The notes: generated by a model from the sequence alone, not told the origin. 64,000 nucleotides of DNA from PRS1 sp965250265 (GCA_965250265.1 CBDFNO010000015.1:620001-684000); one strand, 5' to 3'. Positions 14,996 through 24,715 are shown, counted from the stretch's first letter. Program-made: numbers and translations.

Positions 14996-17092
14996 ATGAG
15001 TAAACAAATTAATGTTGCATTAATTGGAAATCCTAATACTGGAAAAACATCTGTTTTTAATGCTCTCACTGGTTTAAATCAAAAAGTTGGAAATTATCCT
15101 GGAATTACGGTCGAAAAAAAAGAAGGAATTTGTAAACTTCCTCGTGGTGTTAAAGCACATATTTTAGATCTTCCAGGTACTTATAGCTTAAATGCATCTT
15201 CTATTGATGAGAGTCTTGTTATCGAATTGCTTTTAAATAAAAACGATAAAGATTTTCCTGATGTTGCTATACTTATAAGTGATGTTGAAAATTTAAAGCG
15301 TAATCTTCTTCTTTTTACCCAAATAAAAGATTTAAAAATACCGACGATTCTTGTTATTAACATGTCTGACAGGATGAATAGAAAAGGAATTGAATTAAAT
15401 ATTCCTGTTTTAGAGCAACATTTACATACAAACATTGCGCTAGTAAGTACACGAAAAAAAGCAGGCATAGAGCAATTAAAAAATCTAATATACAATTATA
15501 GAGAGTTATCTCTAGAACCTTGTTTAGACACTTCAACCATTGATGAAGATTATTTTGGAAGATTAAAAAATGCATTTCCTAACCAAGATCTTTACAAACT
15601 TTGGCTAGTAATAACTCAAGATGTAAACTTTGGAAAAGTAACAAGGCAAGAAATGGACTTCTCCGAATTTAAAACAAAATCAGATTCCGAATTAAAACGG
15701 CTTCAGCAAAAAGAAACCATTAAACGTTATCAATTTATTAATAATGTATTAAAAGAAGGGCAAACAGTAGATGCATCAAAAGCAACAGGTTATAGAGAAC
15801 GATTAGATAGAATTCTAACGCATAAAGTTTGGGGTTATCTTATTTTCTTTATCATATTACTTACCATTTTTCAAGCTATTTATGATTGGGCAACTGTGCC
15901 TATGGAATTTATAGATGCATCATTTGCTTCGCTTTCAAATTGGGTTAAGATTACTTTTCAGCCAGGGATTTTTACAGATTTATTAGCCGAAGGAATCATA
16001 GCTGGAATTGGAGGTATTGTCATTTTTATACCTCAAATAGCATTCTTATTTCTATTCATTTCAGTATTAGAAGAAAGTGGTTATATGAGTCGTGTAGTAT
16101 TTTTAATGGACAGAATTATGCGACGTTTTGGGTTAAGCGGTAAAAGTGTTGTCCCACTAATTTCAGGTACAGCTTGTGCTATTCCTGCAATAATGGCAAC
16201 ACGAAATATTGAAAACTGGAAAGAGCGTTTAATTACTATTTTAGTTACACCTTTTACAACCTGCTCGGCAAGGCTTCCAGTATATTTAATAATTATTGCG
16301 CTAGTAATTCCTGAAGGTCGTTTTATTGGTTTAAGTTATCAAGCGTTAACACTCATGTTACTGTATCTTATTGGATTTGGGATGGCAGTGTTTTCGGCAT
16401 ATATTTTAGATAAGATATTAAAAACAAATCATAAAACATTTTTTGTAATTGAAATGCCCAGTTATAAAATTCCTCTTTTAAAAAATGTTGTAATTATTGT
16501 AATTGAAAAAACTAAAACGTTCGTATTTGAAGCTGGAAAAATAATTTTAGGAATCTCAATAATTTTATGGGTATTAGCTTCTTATGGTCCTGGAAAATCT
16601 TTCAATGATGCTGAATCTATTGTGAGCTCACAATATACTTCATTGAGTGTCACAGAGTTGGAAGATAAAATCGCTTCGTATAAATTAGAACATTCATATA
16701 TTGGTATTATTGGAAAAACTATTGAACCTGCCATAAAACCTCTAGGATACGACTGGAAAATTGGTATTGCATTAGTAACTTCATTTGCTGCAAGAGAAGT
16801 TTTTGTTGGAACGCTTGCAACTATTTACAGCGTCGGAAGTGCAGATGAAAAACAGGTTGATACAATAACCAATAAAATGGCTAAAGAAGTCTATCCTAAC
16901 GGGAAAAAGATTTTTACGCTCTCATCTGGAATTTCCTTGTTGTTATTTTATGCTTTTGCAATGCAGTGTATGAGTACACTCGCAATTGTAAAACGCGAAA
17001 CTAATAGTTGGAAATGGCCGCTAATTCAGTTATTTGGAATGACTACTATTGCTTATGTTGTGGCTTTAATTGCTTTTCAGTTATTGAAATAA
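14996..17092 (+). CDS. feoB: Ferrous iron transporter FeoB (complete)
   Basis: This 698-residue protein has an N-terminal G domain with GNPNTGKTS, DLPGTYSL and NMSD (residues about 10-160), then a linker and a membrane permease with two Gate domains. The conserved cysteine contexts are present (SGTACAIPAIMATR and PFTTCSARLPVY). It imports Fe(II) across the inner membrane. It is the conventional Feo copy of this window and is followed by the small Cys-rich membrane protein. A second, split FeoB system on the opposite strand begins about 1 kb further on. Confidence 0.96.
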   Translation: MSKQINVALIGNPNTGKTSVFNALTGLNQKVGNYPGITVEKKEGICKLPRGVKAHILDLPGTYSLNASSIDESLVIELLLNKNDKDFPDVAILISDVENLKRNLLLFTQIKDLKIPTILVINMSDRMNRKGIELNIPVLEQHLHTNIALVSTRKKAGIEQLKNLIYNYRELSLEPCLDTSTIDEDYFGRLKNAFPNQDLYKLWLVITQDVNFGKVTRQEMDFSEFKTKSDSELKRLQQKETIKRYQFINNVLKEGQTVDASKATGYRERLDRILTHKVWGYLIFFIILLTIFQAIYDWATVPMEFIDASFASLSNWVKITFQPGIFTDLLAEGIIAGIGGIVIFIPQIAFLFLFISVLEESGYMSRVVFLMDRIMRRFGLSGKSVVPLISGTACAIPAIMATRNIENWKERLITILVTPFTTCSARLPVYLIIIALVIPEGRFIGLSYQALTLMLLYLIGFGMAVFSAYILDKILKTNHKTFFVIEMPSYKIPLLKNVVIIVIEKTKTFVFEAGKIILGISIILWVLASYGPGKSFNDAESIVSSQYTSLSVTELEDKIASYKLEHSYIGIIGKTIEPAIKPLGYDWKIGIALVTSFAAREVFVGTLATIYSVGSADEKQVDTITNKMAKEVYPNGKKIFTLSSGISLLLFYAFAMQCMSTLAIVKRETNSWKWPLIQLFGMTTIAYVVALIAFQLLK

Positions 17093-17119
17093 ACAGATGA
17101 AGATAACGACTAACAACTT

Positions 17120-17251
17120 ATGAATAACACTTTACAAACCATATTTGTTATAATAATAGTAGGCTATGCTATTGGTTTTTTAGTGAAAAAATTCTTATGG
17201 AATCCAAAGAAAAAAAAATCTTGTGGCAATGATGATTGTGGTTGTCACTAG
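17120..17251 (+). CDS. FeoB-associated Cys-rich membrane protein
   Basis: This 43-residue protein has one N-terminal membrane helix (TIFVIIIVGYAIGFLV), a basic patch and a cysteine-rich end (KSCGNDDCGCH). It matches the small FeoB-associated Cys-rich family in size and layout and starts 27 bases after feoB. These proteins are thought to assist FeoB, perhaps replacing FeoC, but the mechanism is not settled. Confidence 0.85.
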   Translation: MNNTLQTIFVIIIVGYAIGFLVKKFLWNPKKKKSCGNDDCGCH

Positions 17252-17273
17252 GCAATTCTCAAATTCAGATTAA

Positions 17274-18032
17274 TTATTCAGTCTTCTTCTTTAAAATATT
17301 TATACTCATCCCAGTCGCAAAATAATTCATAGAATGGTTTAATCCTGTACCATAAGAAACATCCAATTGAAAGTTATCTTTTATTAAGTACGTTATTCCA
17401 GCATCAAAATTAGCTTCATGATTTTTAAATTCTATAATACCACTATAAGGCTCAAGATAAATTCCCAATTTAGAAGTTAGTCCAATTGCTAAAGCTAATG
17501 AGTAAGTGAAATTCCCTTTTCCAGTTCCGAAATAGTCGTATCCAACATTATATCCAATTCCGATGTTTTCACTAACTGCATGTGATATTGAAAGCTTATT
17601 AATAGTTCCAAAATTATCAATTGTAATATCTTTTGAACCCGTAGGAAGTATTAAATGTGATAAAAAAGCTATTTCAGTATTCACATCTTCTTTTTGAAAA
17701 ATTTGGAATTTTGTCCCTATCTCTAAATCACTTATGCCATTCGCTTTGTCAGAAGTTGTTTTGTTTTTTATACTTTCAAATTGATTTACAAGTCTTATTT
17801 CTATGCCGCTTGTAATTCCATATCGAAATAGGGTTGAAGGCGCTAAAGTTTCTCGTATAGAAATTCCCTCACTCTTTGAAGAACCAAACAATACACCTGT
17901 CTCTATTTGTAAACTTCCTTTTGGAACCGTAGAAGAACTCTCGGTTTGATCTGGTCTGTCTGTTACTATAGTTTGTGCATAAATAGTAAAATTTACCATA
18001 AGCATCACGACAAAAATTATAACTCTAATCAT
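17274..18032 (-). CDS. Exported outer-membrane-type protein (MetA-pathway-like)
   Basis: This 252-residue protein has a signal peptide (IFVVMLMVNFTIYAQ) and a mature beta-rich sequence that opens with IVTDRPDQTESSSTVPKGSL and continues with alternating strands. That matches the 'MetA-pathway of phenol degradation' outer-membrane family (PF13557-like), a group of putative channels. It is the last gene of the second feo operon, 21 bases after the FeoB permease, so a role in metal passage across the outer membrane is suggested by context only. Confidence 0.75.
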   Translation of the reverse strand: MIRVIIFVVMLMVNFTIYAQTIVTDRPDQTESSSTVPKGSLQIETGVLFGSSKSEGISIRETLAPSTLFRYGITSGIEIRLVNQFESIKNKTTSDKANGISDLEIGTKFQIFQKEDVNTEIAFLSHLILPTGSKDITIDNFGTINKLSISHAVSENIGIGYNVGYDYFGTGKGNFTYSLALAIGLTSKLGIYLEPYSGIIEFKNHEANFDAGITYLIKDNFQLDVSYGTGLNHSMNYFATGMSINILKKKTE

Positions 18033-18053
18033 ATATATATATTTTATTCTTAA

Positions 18054-19472
18054 TTAAAATAATCTCCAAATTTGTGCTACTAAAAATGTAATTACGAATC
18101 CCATAATTACAGGCAAAATTGAAGCAACTGTGGTCCATTTTGCGCTTTTTGTTTCTTTATAAATAGTATAAATAGTTGTACTACATGGATTATGTAGCAA
18201 GCTAAATAACATTAAATTAACTGCCGTAAGTAAGGTCCAGCCTCCAGCTCTTAAAATATCTGCTGTTGCTGTAACCGAATCCAATTCAAACATTACTCCT
18301 GCACCTTCTCCTCCAGCTATACCAGTTGCCATAACCGTTAACATTAAAATAGTAGGAATTACAATTTCATTTGCTGGAATCGCAACAATATATGCCAGTA
18401 AAATAACACCATTCATTCCTAACAAAAAACCAAAACCATCCAACGAATTAATTGTCCAAGTAGCAACACTTTCATTACCAATATAAATGTTTGAAATCAA
18501 CCATATAACAGCTCCTGCTGGTGCAGCAAAAAGAATCGCACGCCATAAAACAATTATAGTTCTATCAATTAAAGATGTGTAAACCGTTTTCCAAAAGCGA
18601 GGCGGACGATATGGAGGCAATTCTAAATTAAATGTAGAAACTTCACCTTTTAAAACTGTTTTTGTTAAAGCCCAAGACGTAAAAAACATAAAAAATAGTC
18701 CCAAAATTGCTACTCCGATAACTGCCGATAATGATGCAAATGCCGAAAAAGAAGCTGGAACAACAGCGCCTATAAAAATGGTGGCAATTAAAATTTGCGT
18801 TGGCCAGCGGCCATTACATAAAGAAAAATTATTAGTAATAATTGCAATTAAGCGTTCTCTTGGGCTGTCAATTATTCGAGTCGCAACAACTCCTGCAACA
18901 TTACATCCAAAGCCCATACTCATTGTTAAAGCCTGCTTGCCATGTGCTCCAGATTTTTTAAACATATAATCTAAATTAAACGCAACTCTAGGCAAATAAC
19001 CAAAATCTTCTAGAAGCGTAAACAAAGGGAAAAATATTGCCATTGGTGGTAACATAACAGCAATTACCCAAGCTACTGCTAAATAAACGCCATCAATTAA
19101 AAACCCATCCAGCCACCAAGGCATTCCTATATTTGTTGCAAAAGTTTTTAAAGCAGGATGTATATTATCAAGTAATAAACTTGCCAACATCGATGAAGGA
19201 TAATTGGCCCCTATAATGGTAAGCCAAAGAATCACTCCCAATATCAAAAACATAATTGGGAAACCCCATGTTTTACTTGTTACAATTTTATCTATTTTGG
19301 AATCTAAACGAAAGCGTTTTTCTTCACTATCTGTACTAATAGATCCATTTGCGATTTCTGAAGCGTCGGCATAGATTCCTTCGGCAAGACCATCGTGAAA
19401 ATCATCTCCAATTTTCCAGCGTAAATCACTTGATAGAGCTATTATATTGTCTATAGAATTTTTATTCATCAT
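18054..19472 (-). CDS. FeoB permease half, separate protein
   Basis: This 472-residue protein has no G domain. It begins with a soluble segment of about 70 residues (SDLRWKIGDDFHDGLAEGIY), then the FeoB membrane core with two Gate regions: GFGCNVAGVVATRIIDSPRE and NFSLCNGRWPTQI, which retain a Cys in each conserved position. It would form the Fe(II) or other metal channel. The G domain is encoded separately by the gene 7 bases upstream, so this locus carries a split FeoB. The residues around the second Cys differ from the complete FeoB in this window, so the substrate may differ. Confidence 0.88.
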   Translation of the reverse strand: MMNKNSIDNIIALSSDLRWKIGDDFHDGLAEGIYADASEIANGSISTDSEEKRFRLDSKIDKIVTSKTWGFPIMFLILGVILWLTIIGANYPSSMLASLLLDNIHPALKTFATNIGMPWWLDGFLIDGVYLAVAWVIAVMLPPMAIFFPLFTLLEDFGYLPRVAFNLDYMFKKSGAHGKQALTMSMGFGCNVAGVVATRIIDSPRERLIAIITNNFSLCNGRWPTQILIATIFIGAVVPASFSAFASLSAVIGVAILGLFFMFFTSWALTKTVLKGEVSTFNLELPPYRPPRFWKTVYTSLIDRTIIVLWRAILFAAPAGAVIWLISNIYIGNESVATWTINSLDGFGFLLGMNGVILLAYIVAIPANEIVIPTILMLTVMATGIAGGEGAGVMFELDSVTATADILRAGGWTLLTAVNLMLFSLLHNPCSTTIYTIYKETKSAKWTTVASILPVIMGFVITFLVAQIWRLF

Positions 19473-19479
19473 TATATTT

Positions 19480-20244
19480 TTAAACTAACTCGCCTGTTTT
19501 TAAAGCATCCATAATTTGTGTATCTCCCTCTAATAATCGAAAAGCTATCCATCTACTATTTTGAATAGTTGGAAATTGTTTATTAATCTCTACACTTAAT
19601 TTTTTTACAGCAACTTCTATGTTTTTTGGTACATTTTTTATCTGGTGTGGTTTGCAAATTATTTTACCTGTAGCAACTTCATTAATGGTATGAATTAAAT
19701 CAGGTATTCCTTCTCTAAATCGTGCACTTGTTGGTACTACAGGAATTCCTAAATCTCTGGCCAAAGTTCTTACATCAATTTTAATATTACTTCGTTTGGC
19801 TTCATCCATTAAATTCAAACATAAAACCGCCTTATTGGTAATTTCAAGAATTTGTAAAACTAAATTTAGGTTTCGCTCTAATCTACTTGCGTCTACAACA
19901 ATAACAGTAACATCAGGTTTCCCGAAAAGAATAAAATTACGAGCAACTTCTTCGTCTTGAGATGTTGAAAGTAGAGAATAGGTTCCTGGTAAATCCATCA
20001 GTTTGAATTTCTGAGAATTGTATTCAAAAGCACCTTCGGCTCTAACAACTGTTTTCCCCGGCCAATTTCCTGTATGTTGTCGCAACCCAGTCAACGCATT
20101 AAAAACTGTACTCTTACCAGTATTTGGATTTCCGGCCAATGCAACTACAAAATCAAAATTATCGGTATTCACTCCTAATTTTTTCAAGCCTTTAGCATTA
20201 AAATGAGAGCAAGTTTCACAAGCACTATTTACCTTATTTTCCAT
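19480..20244 (-). CDS. FeoB G-protein half with N-terminal Cys motif
   Basis: This 254-residue soluble protein starts with a small metal-binding-like motif (SACETCSHFNAKGLKKLG) and continues as a FeoB-type GTPase with GNPNTGKSTVFNALTG, DLPGTYSLLSTSQDEE and NLMD, ending in a helical domain. It lacks any membrane segment. With the next gene it makes a two-protein FeoB, probably GTP-regulated metal uptake at the inner membrane. It is 3 bases from the upstream DtxR-FeoA fusion gene, so it is in the same operon. Confidence 0.9.
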   Translation of the reverse strand: MENKVNSACETCSHFNAKGLKKLGVNTDNFDFVVALAGNPNTGKSTVFNALTGLRQHTGNWPGKTVVRAEGAFEYNSQKFKLMDLPGTYSLLSTSQDEEVARNFILFGKPDVTVIVVDASRLERNLNLVLQILEITNKAVLCLNLMDEAKRSNIKIDVRTLARDLGIPVVPTSARFREGIPDLIHTINEVATGKIICKPHQIKNVPKNIEVAVKKLSVEINKQFPTIQNSRWIAFRLLEGDTQIMDALKTGELV

Positions 20245-20247
20245 AGT

Positions 20248-21270
20248 CTATTTTTTTTTAATAAGTATTTTAGATGCTTGATCTTTACGCAAAGCAATAG
20301 ATGTCCCTTTCACCAAATAGGCTATTGGATTTTTCATGGGACTCATTAAATCTATACTTATTTCGGTACCTTTTACAAAACCCAAATCCAATAATCGCCT
20401 TCTGTTATCTCCTCTGCTTTCTTTTGATATTCCTAAAATATGTGCAGTTTCATTCTCTTTTAAGCTAGATAACCTCACGATATCTTCTTCAACTACATCA
20501 TCCTTTTCAAGAATAGTAACAGTTATATTTGCAGCAACAATTGGCGCTAATTTGAATTCTTCGCCTTCAGCGTAAAAAACTACTCTTTGGTTGTTGTTTT
20601 CAACCACTCTTATTTGGGAACCAATATGGATATTCGCAGCAAGAATTTGTTTGTAAATCACATCTGGCTCGTCTTCAATATGAACAATTTTTCCAACAGC
20701 ATTTACTATCAAAGAGGATAAAAATTCTCCATTAACATCCGCCATTTCTCCGGTTTTTGTAGGTATTGGGTCTCCATGTGGATCGTATATTGGGTTGCCT
20801 AATTGTGTTGCTAATAAATTAGTTTCTTCATTGTTTAATTCATGCTCTTTCAATTCTGCCATTTCATGCCATTCTGTTTTAGCATAACCCGTTTTTTCTG
20901 CCAAATACTTTTCCCAAAGTCTATGAACTCTAACAATGCGCAAGGCATAATCTCTTCCAGAGTTAGTCAATTTTAAAATGTCTCCTTCAAATTGTACCAG
21001 TTCGTTAATTGCCATTTTTTTAATAACATCAACTATGATACTATCATTAAACTTTAATGCGTTCGTTAAACTGTTTACATTAACTTCTTTTCCAGAATTT
21101 TCATTGTGATATAATTGCTTTAAAACATCTTCGATAACTATTTTTTCATTCGATTTTAAATTGTTTTTAATCAGCCAAAACCAACCCATGGTTGGCCGGA
21201 ATATCAAGTACACTAAAAATGAAATAGCGAAAAATAGAAGTAAGGCGTATATAGGATTATAAGAATTCAT
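20248..21270 (-). CDS. Membrane-anchored DtxR-like/FeoA fusion protein
   Basis: This 340-residue protein has an N-terminal membrane helix (residues 7-25, YALLLFFAISFLVYLIF) and then a DtxR-type region. It has a winged-helix-like segment (about 45-115), the dimerisation/metal helix VHRLWEKYLAEKTG and the YDPHGDPIPT motif. The last 75 residues are a FeoA domain (LSSLKENETAHILGI to ALRKDQASKILIKKK). A regulator domain tethered to the membrane and fused to FeoA suggests it acts on the FeoB permease rather than, or as well as, on DNA. It is the second gene of the operon. Confidence 0.85.
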   Translation of the reverse strand: MNSYNPIYALLLFFAISFLVYLIFRPTMGWFWLIKNNLKSNEKIVIEDVLKQLYHNENSGKEVNVNSLTNALKFNDSIIVDVIKKMAINELVQFEGDILKLTNSGRDYALRIVRVHRLWEKYLAEKTGYAKTEWHEMAELKEHELNNEETNLLATQLGNPIYDPHGDPIPTKTGEMADVNGEFLSSLIVNAVGKIVHIEDEPDVIYKQILAANIHIGSQIRVVENNNQRVVFYAEGEEFKLAPIVAANITVTILEKDDVVEEDIVRLSSLKENETAHILGISKESRGDNRRRLLDLGFVKGTEISIDLMSPMKNPIAYLVKGTSIALRKDQASKILIKKK

Positions 21271-21271
21271 G

Positions 21272-21928
21272 TTAATTGATTTTTACATACATATTACTTG
21301 CTGTCTCTTTAGAAATAGTCAACTCTGCATTATTTATTTTAATAGTCATTGATTCATCAAAAGATTCTTTAGTTAAAACCTGTATGGTAGTTCCTAAAGC
21401 AATATTATTTTTATCAAGATATTTAAGGAATTTAGTTGAAGAATCTTTTACACCTACACAAAAACAATTAACACTTTGATTTACTTGTGATAAAAAGATT
21501 TTTTGAGATTTTTGTAAATTTCCTTCTCTATCAGGAATTGGATCTCCATGAGGATCATGAGTAGGGAACTCTAAAAAAGCATCAAGCTCATTTATAAGTT
21601 TTTGAGATTTAATATGTTCTAATTGTTCGGCAACATCGTGAACTTCATCCCAGGAAAATTTAAGCTTTTCTACAAGAAATACTTCCCAAAGGCGGTGTTT
21701 ACGAACAACATTAACAGCAACCACTTTGCCTTCTTTGGTTAAAGAAACGCCTTGATATTTTTTATAATCGACGAGCTCCTTTTCTGCTAATTTTTTAAGC
21801 ATGTCTGTAACCGAAGATGCTTTGGTATGCATCTTTTCTGCAATAGCATTTGTGCTTACCGCAATACTGCCTTGCCTACCTAAATGGTAAATGGCTTTTA
21901 AATAATTTTCTTCTGATTGTGTAACCAA
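21272..21928 (-). CDS. DtxR/MntR family metal-dependent regulator
   Basis: This 218-residue protein has an N-terminal winged helix (SEENYLKAIYHLGRQG, AEKMHTKASSVTDMLKKLAEKE), a metal-binding dimerisation domain (VRKHRLWEVFLVEKL, THDPHGDPIPD) and a C-terminal FeoA/SH3-like domain ending SKETASNMYVKIN. No ATG is in reach: an upstream TGA closes the frame and the family-typical N-terminus begins at a TTG (21928). It probably represses this operon when Fe(II) or Mn(II) is sufficient. It is the first gene of the five-gene feo operon, one base from the next. Confidence 0.9.
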   Translation of the reverse strand: MVTQSEENYLKAIYHLGRQGSIAVSTNAIAEKMHTKASSVTDMLKKLAEKELVDYKKYQGVSLTKEGKVVAVNVVRKHRLWEVFLVEKLKFSWDEVHDVAEQLEHIKSQKLINELDAFLEFPTHDPHGDPIPDREGNLQKSQKIFLSQVNQSVNCFCVGVKDSSTKFLKYLDKNNIALGTTIQVLTKESFDESMTIKINNAELTISKETASNMYVKIN

Positions 21929-22084
21929 AACAGTTGTTTTATGTCACAAACATACAAAAATTTATATAAAGGTAAAAATATTTTTAGAGAAGACTAAAAA
22001 TTAATAATCACCTTATTAATAATAACATGATTCTTCAATGATTCATTTCTCAATTATTAAGCAACCTTTTCTAAAGTGTTTTAT

Positions 22085-23276
22085 TTAGTTTGATTGCTTT
22101 TCATTATGTTTTTGAAGCATCGATATACCAAAAGCTGTTAAACCAAAGAAAAATAACACTGCAGTAACAAAAATAAAAATTGTAGAACGATTTAATTCCA
22201 GTGCGTATTCTCCTATTAATCCTGCAAGCTTATTAAATAACAAAATTGGTATGGCTACAACACTTAACATAATTGCTAAATATTTAGGACGCGTATATTT
22301 TGTTGTAATTGAATATAGCATTGGAGCTACTAAAACTTCTCCAAGAGCAAGAAAAATCATTGAAATTATTAGTATTGTATAATTCCCTTCAATTGAGTTT
22401 TCAGGGGAAAATAATAGAAACCCAAATGAAAAGGCCGAAATAAGTAATCCTAAAAAGAATTTGAAAAATTGATTTGTGTAAACTAAAGTCCAAATGATAG
22501 CAAAAGCAAATCCGAATAATATCCCAATCCCTAAAGATAAGTTATACCAAAAACTAAAATCTAATCCATTACTTCCAATAAAAAGTGCTGTAAATCCTGA
22601 TGAAGTTTCATAAACTGCCCAAAAAATTCCTGTAAAGAGAACTGCAATAAAAATATATAAAATGTTAAACCCAATATTGTTTTGTATTGAGTCTTTAAGT
22701 ATTTGTGTTTTACTATTATTTGTAAAGTAAGCAATAACTGTAGATATAAACATTAGCATCCCAGTTAAAGCAAATCCATAACCATAATTTAATTCCGCTA
22801 TTAGTCCTAATATTAAAACGCCGACAAATGCACCAATATTTATAATAGTGTAATAACCTGTAAATCCTGAATCTAACAATTTTGGCTTGTTCAGATATTG
22901 TTTCCCAAATTGAGCCATAACATTTGGAGAGTAAAATCCATTGCCTATAACAAAAACCACAATTCCTATATATAGAAAAGTCATAGATTGAAAGCAAAAA
23001 AGTAAACAACCTAATGTTTGCAACACTCCTCCAATAATTAATGCCCTTTTGTTTCCAATTAACAAATCACCAAACAATGCTCCAATAAATTTTGACAAAT
23101 ATATACTTGTAGTAAAAACTTAAGGCTTCTACTCTGGACATGTTAATAGTTTCGCTTACCATAAACAAAACTAAAATAGACCTCATTCCATAATAAGACG
23201 CTTTTTCAAATCCATTAGAAATCGCATATAAAAAAGCACTTTTTGAATGCTTATTAAAGTTTACTATGTTATTCAT
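22085..23276 (-). pseudogene. POT-type peptide transporter, frameshifted
   Basis: A proton-dependent oligopeptide transporter is split between two frames. The start (ATG 23276) gives a POT N-terminus (SAFLYAISNGFEKASYYGMRSI, first helix) that runs out at a TGA at 23067. The main part continues in another frame with FTTSIYLSKFIGALFGDLLI and ten further membrane segments, including NGFYSPNVMAQFG. Removing one T from the run of five at 23114-23118 (complement) restores a single 396-residue protein, a little short for the family. Either the gene is inactivated or the run was misread. The predicted role is proton-coupled uptake of di- and tripeptides. Confidence 0.85.
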
Positions 23277-23285
23277 ATAGAAAAT

Positions 23286-24023
23286 TTAAAACCCTCTCTC
23301 TTTCTGCAATTGTTCATATGCACTTTGTACTTGCCTGAACTTTTCTTTGGCTCCTTTTTGGTGTTCTTTTCCTAAATGCATTACTTTATCGGGATGGTAT
23401 TTTTTTGCCATTTTACGATAGGCTTTTTTAATCTCGCTATCTGTAGCGCTTTTAGTAATCTCTAAAATTTTATAAGCATTTTCCTTGCTGCTATAAAACA
23501 TAGCCTTTATGCTTTCAAAATCACGAGCACTAATACCCAAATAACCTGCCATTGTATGTATAATTCTAACCTCATTTTCTGTTACTAATCCATCGGCTTT
23601 TGCAATACCAAACAAAAAGTGCATGAGTTGTAAACGCGATGGATGGTCCATCATTTGCTTGATCTGTAAGCATACTTGTCGTGTAGAAATATTAGTTTGT
23701 TTATTTATGTTTTTAAACAGCTTAAATGCATGGTTAGCACGTGTTTTACCATACATGCCTACAAATTGTTGGCGCACAAAATCTAATTCGCGGTGGTCTT
23801 GTCTACTATCTGCCTTTATAACAATAGACGATAATATTAATAAACTAACTTCAAAATCACCAGATTGTGTTTGTATACGTTGAAATGATCCTCTTCTTCT
23901 GTTTTGTGTGGTAGTATTTCCCATGGCATCTACAACACTCCCTAATGCCATCCCAATAATAGCCCCAATTGGTCCACCAAACGACCACCCTAACGATGCT
24001 CCAATCCATTTTGAAAAACTCAT
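23286..24023 (-). CDS. DjlA-like co-chaperone with TerB and J domains
   Basis: The protein is 245 residues from ATG 24023; a start nine codons upstream is less like the family. The N-terminus is glycine-rich and weakly hydrophobic (GPIGAIIGMALGSVV). The middle is a TerB-like helical domain (LILSSIVIKADSRQDHRELD to FGIAKADGLVTENEVRII). The C-terminus is a J domain with KKYHPDK that would stimulate DnaK. The layout matches DjlA family proteins, which are linked to envelope stress. Its stop is 9 bases from the start of the transporter gene. Confidence 0.88.
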   Translation of the reverse strand: MSFSKWIGASLGWSFGGPIGAIIGMALGSVVDAMGNTTTQNRRRGSFQRIQTQSGDFEVSLLILSSIVIKADSRQDHRELDFVRQQFVGMYGKTRANHAFKLFKNINKQTNISTRQVCLQIKQMMDHPSRLQLMHFLFGIAKADGLVTENEVRIIHTMAGYLGISARDFESIKAMFYSSKENAYKILEITKSATDSEIKKAYRKMAKKYHPDKVMHLGKEHQKGAKEKFRQVQSAYEQLQKERGF

Positions 24024-24190
24024 GTAAGTATAAATTTTGTTTATCGTCAAACCTAGATATAATATCTCTATTTAAAAAATGAAACATTATAAATTAAGGT
24101 TCTCTCTGACCTATTTATTAAATTTTAAATCATCAGAGTAAATATAATATTTGTTAGTTGATTGTATCGTTAATTTGTTACACAATTGCT

Positions 24191-24198
24191 TATCTTTG
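24191..24198 (+). promoter_or_regulatory. TAnnTTTG box upstream of the bacilliredoxin gene
   Basis: TATCTTTG matches the consensus and lies 33 bases before the ATG at 24232. It also argues against the longer frame starting at 24151. Confidence 0.55.
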
Positions 24199-24231
24199 CA
24201 ATCAATTTTAATAAACATAAATTTTAAAAAT

Positions 24232-24642
24232 ATGTATCCAGCAGAATTAGTAAAACCAATGCGTGAAGATTTAACCAATGTAGGTTTTGAAGAATTACAT
24301 ACATCTGAAGCTGTAGATATTGCCATAGCAAAACAAGGAACAACTCTTATTGTTGTAAATTCTGTTTGTGGTTGTGCAGCTGCTAATGCACGTCCAGGAG
24401 CTAGAATGAGCATACAAAATGTAAAACATCCAGATCATTTAGTAACTGTTTTTGCAGGCGTAGATGCTGAAGCTACAAATAAGGCAAGAGAATATATGAT
24501 TCCATTTCCTCCAAGTTCACCATGTATGGCTTTATTTAAAGATGGTGAATTAGTACATATGTTAGAGCGTCACCACATTGAAGGCCGTCCAGCAGAACTC
24601 ATTGCAGAAAACCTGATAGATGCTTTTAACGAGTATTGTTAA
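24232..24642 (+). CDS. BrxA/BrxB family bacilliredoxin
   Basis: This 136-residue thioredoxin-fold protein has the family active-site context VNSVCGCAAANARPGARMS (the CGC motif) and the C-terminal PFPPSSPCMALFKDGELVHM. Bacilliredoxins remove bacillithiol from oxidised proteins. In Bacteroidetes the thiol partner is plausible but not shown here. The ATG at 24232 is chosen because the sequence then matches the family N-terminus (MYPAELVKPMRED) and a minus-7 box lies just upstream. A clean terminator follows. Confidence 0.92.
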   Translation: MYPAELVKPMREDLTNVGFEELHTSEAVDIAIAKQGTTLIVVNSVCGCAAANARPGARMSIQNVKHPDHLVTVFAGVDAEATNKAREYMIPFPPSSPCMALFKDGELVHMLERHHIEGRPAELIAENLIDAFNEYC

Positions 24643-24665
24643 AAGTTATTTCTAAACAGTAATTT

Positions 24666-24692
24666 AAAACCACGTTATTCGTGGTTTTTTTG
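24666..24692 (+). terminator. Terminator after the bacilliredoxin gene
   Basis: AAAACCACG (24666-24674), loop TTATT, and a perfect 9-base complement (24680-24688) run into T residues. Confidence 0.88.
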
Positions 24693-24707
24693 CACCTAAT
24701 AATTCTC

Positions 24708-24715
24708 TACTTTTG
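24708..24715 (+). promoter_or_regulatory. TAnnTTTG box upstream of the HD hydrolase gene
   Basis: TACTTTTG lies 37 bases before the ATG at 24753. Confidence 0.45.

Noticed and set aside
24151..24231. Extended start of the bacilliredoxin gene
   Set aside because: It crosses a good minus-7 promoter box, and the family N-terminus begins at 24232.
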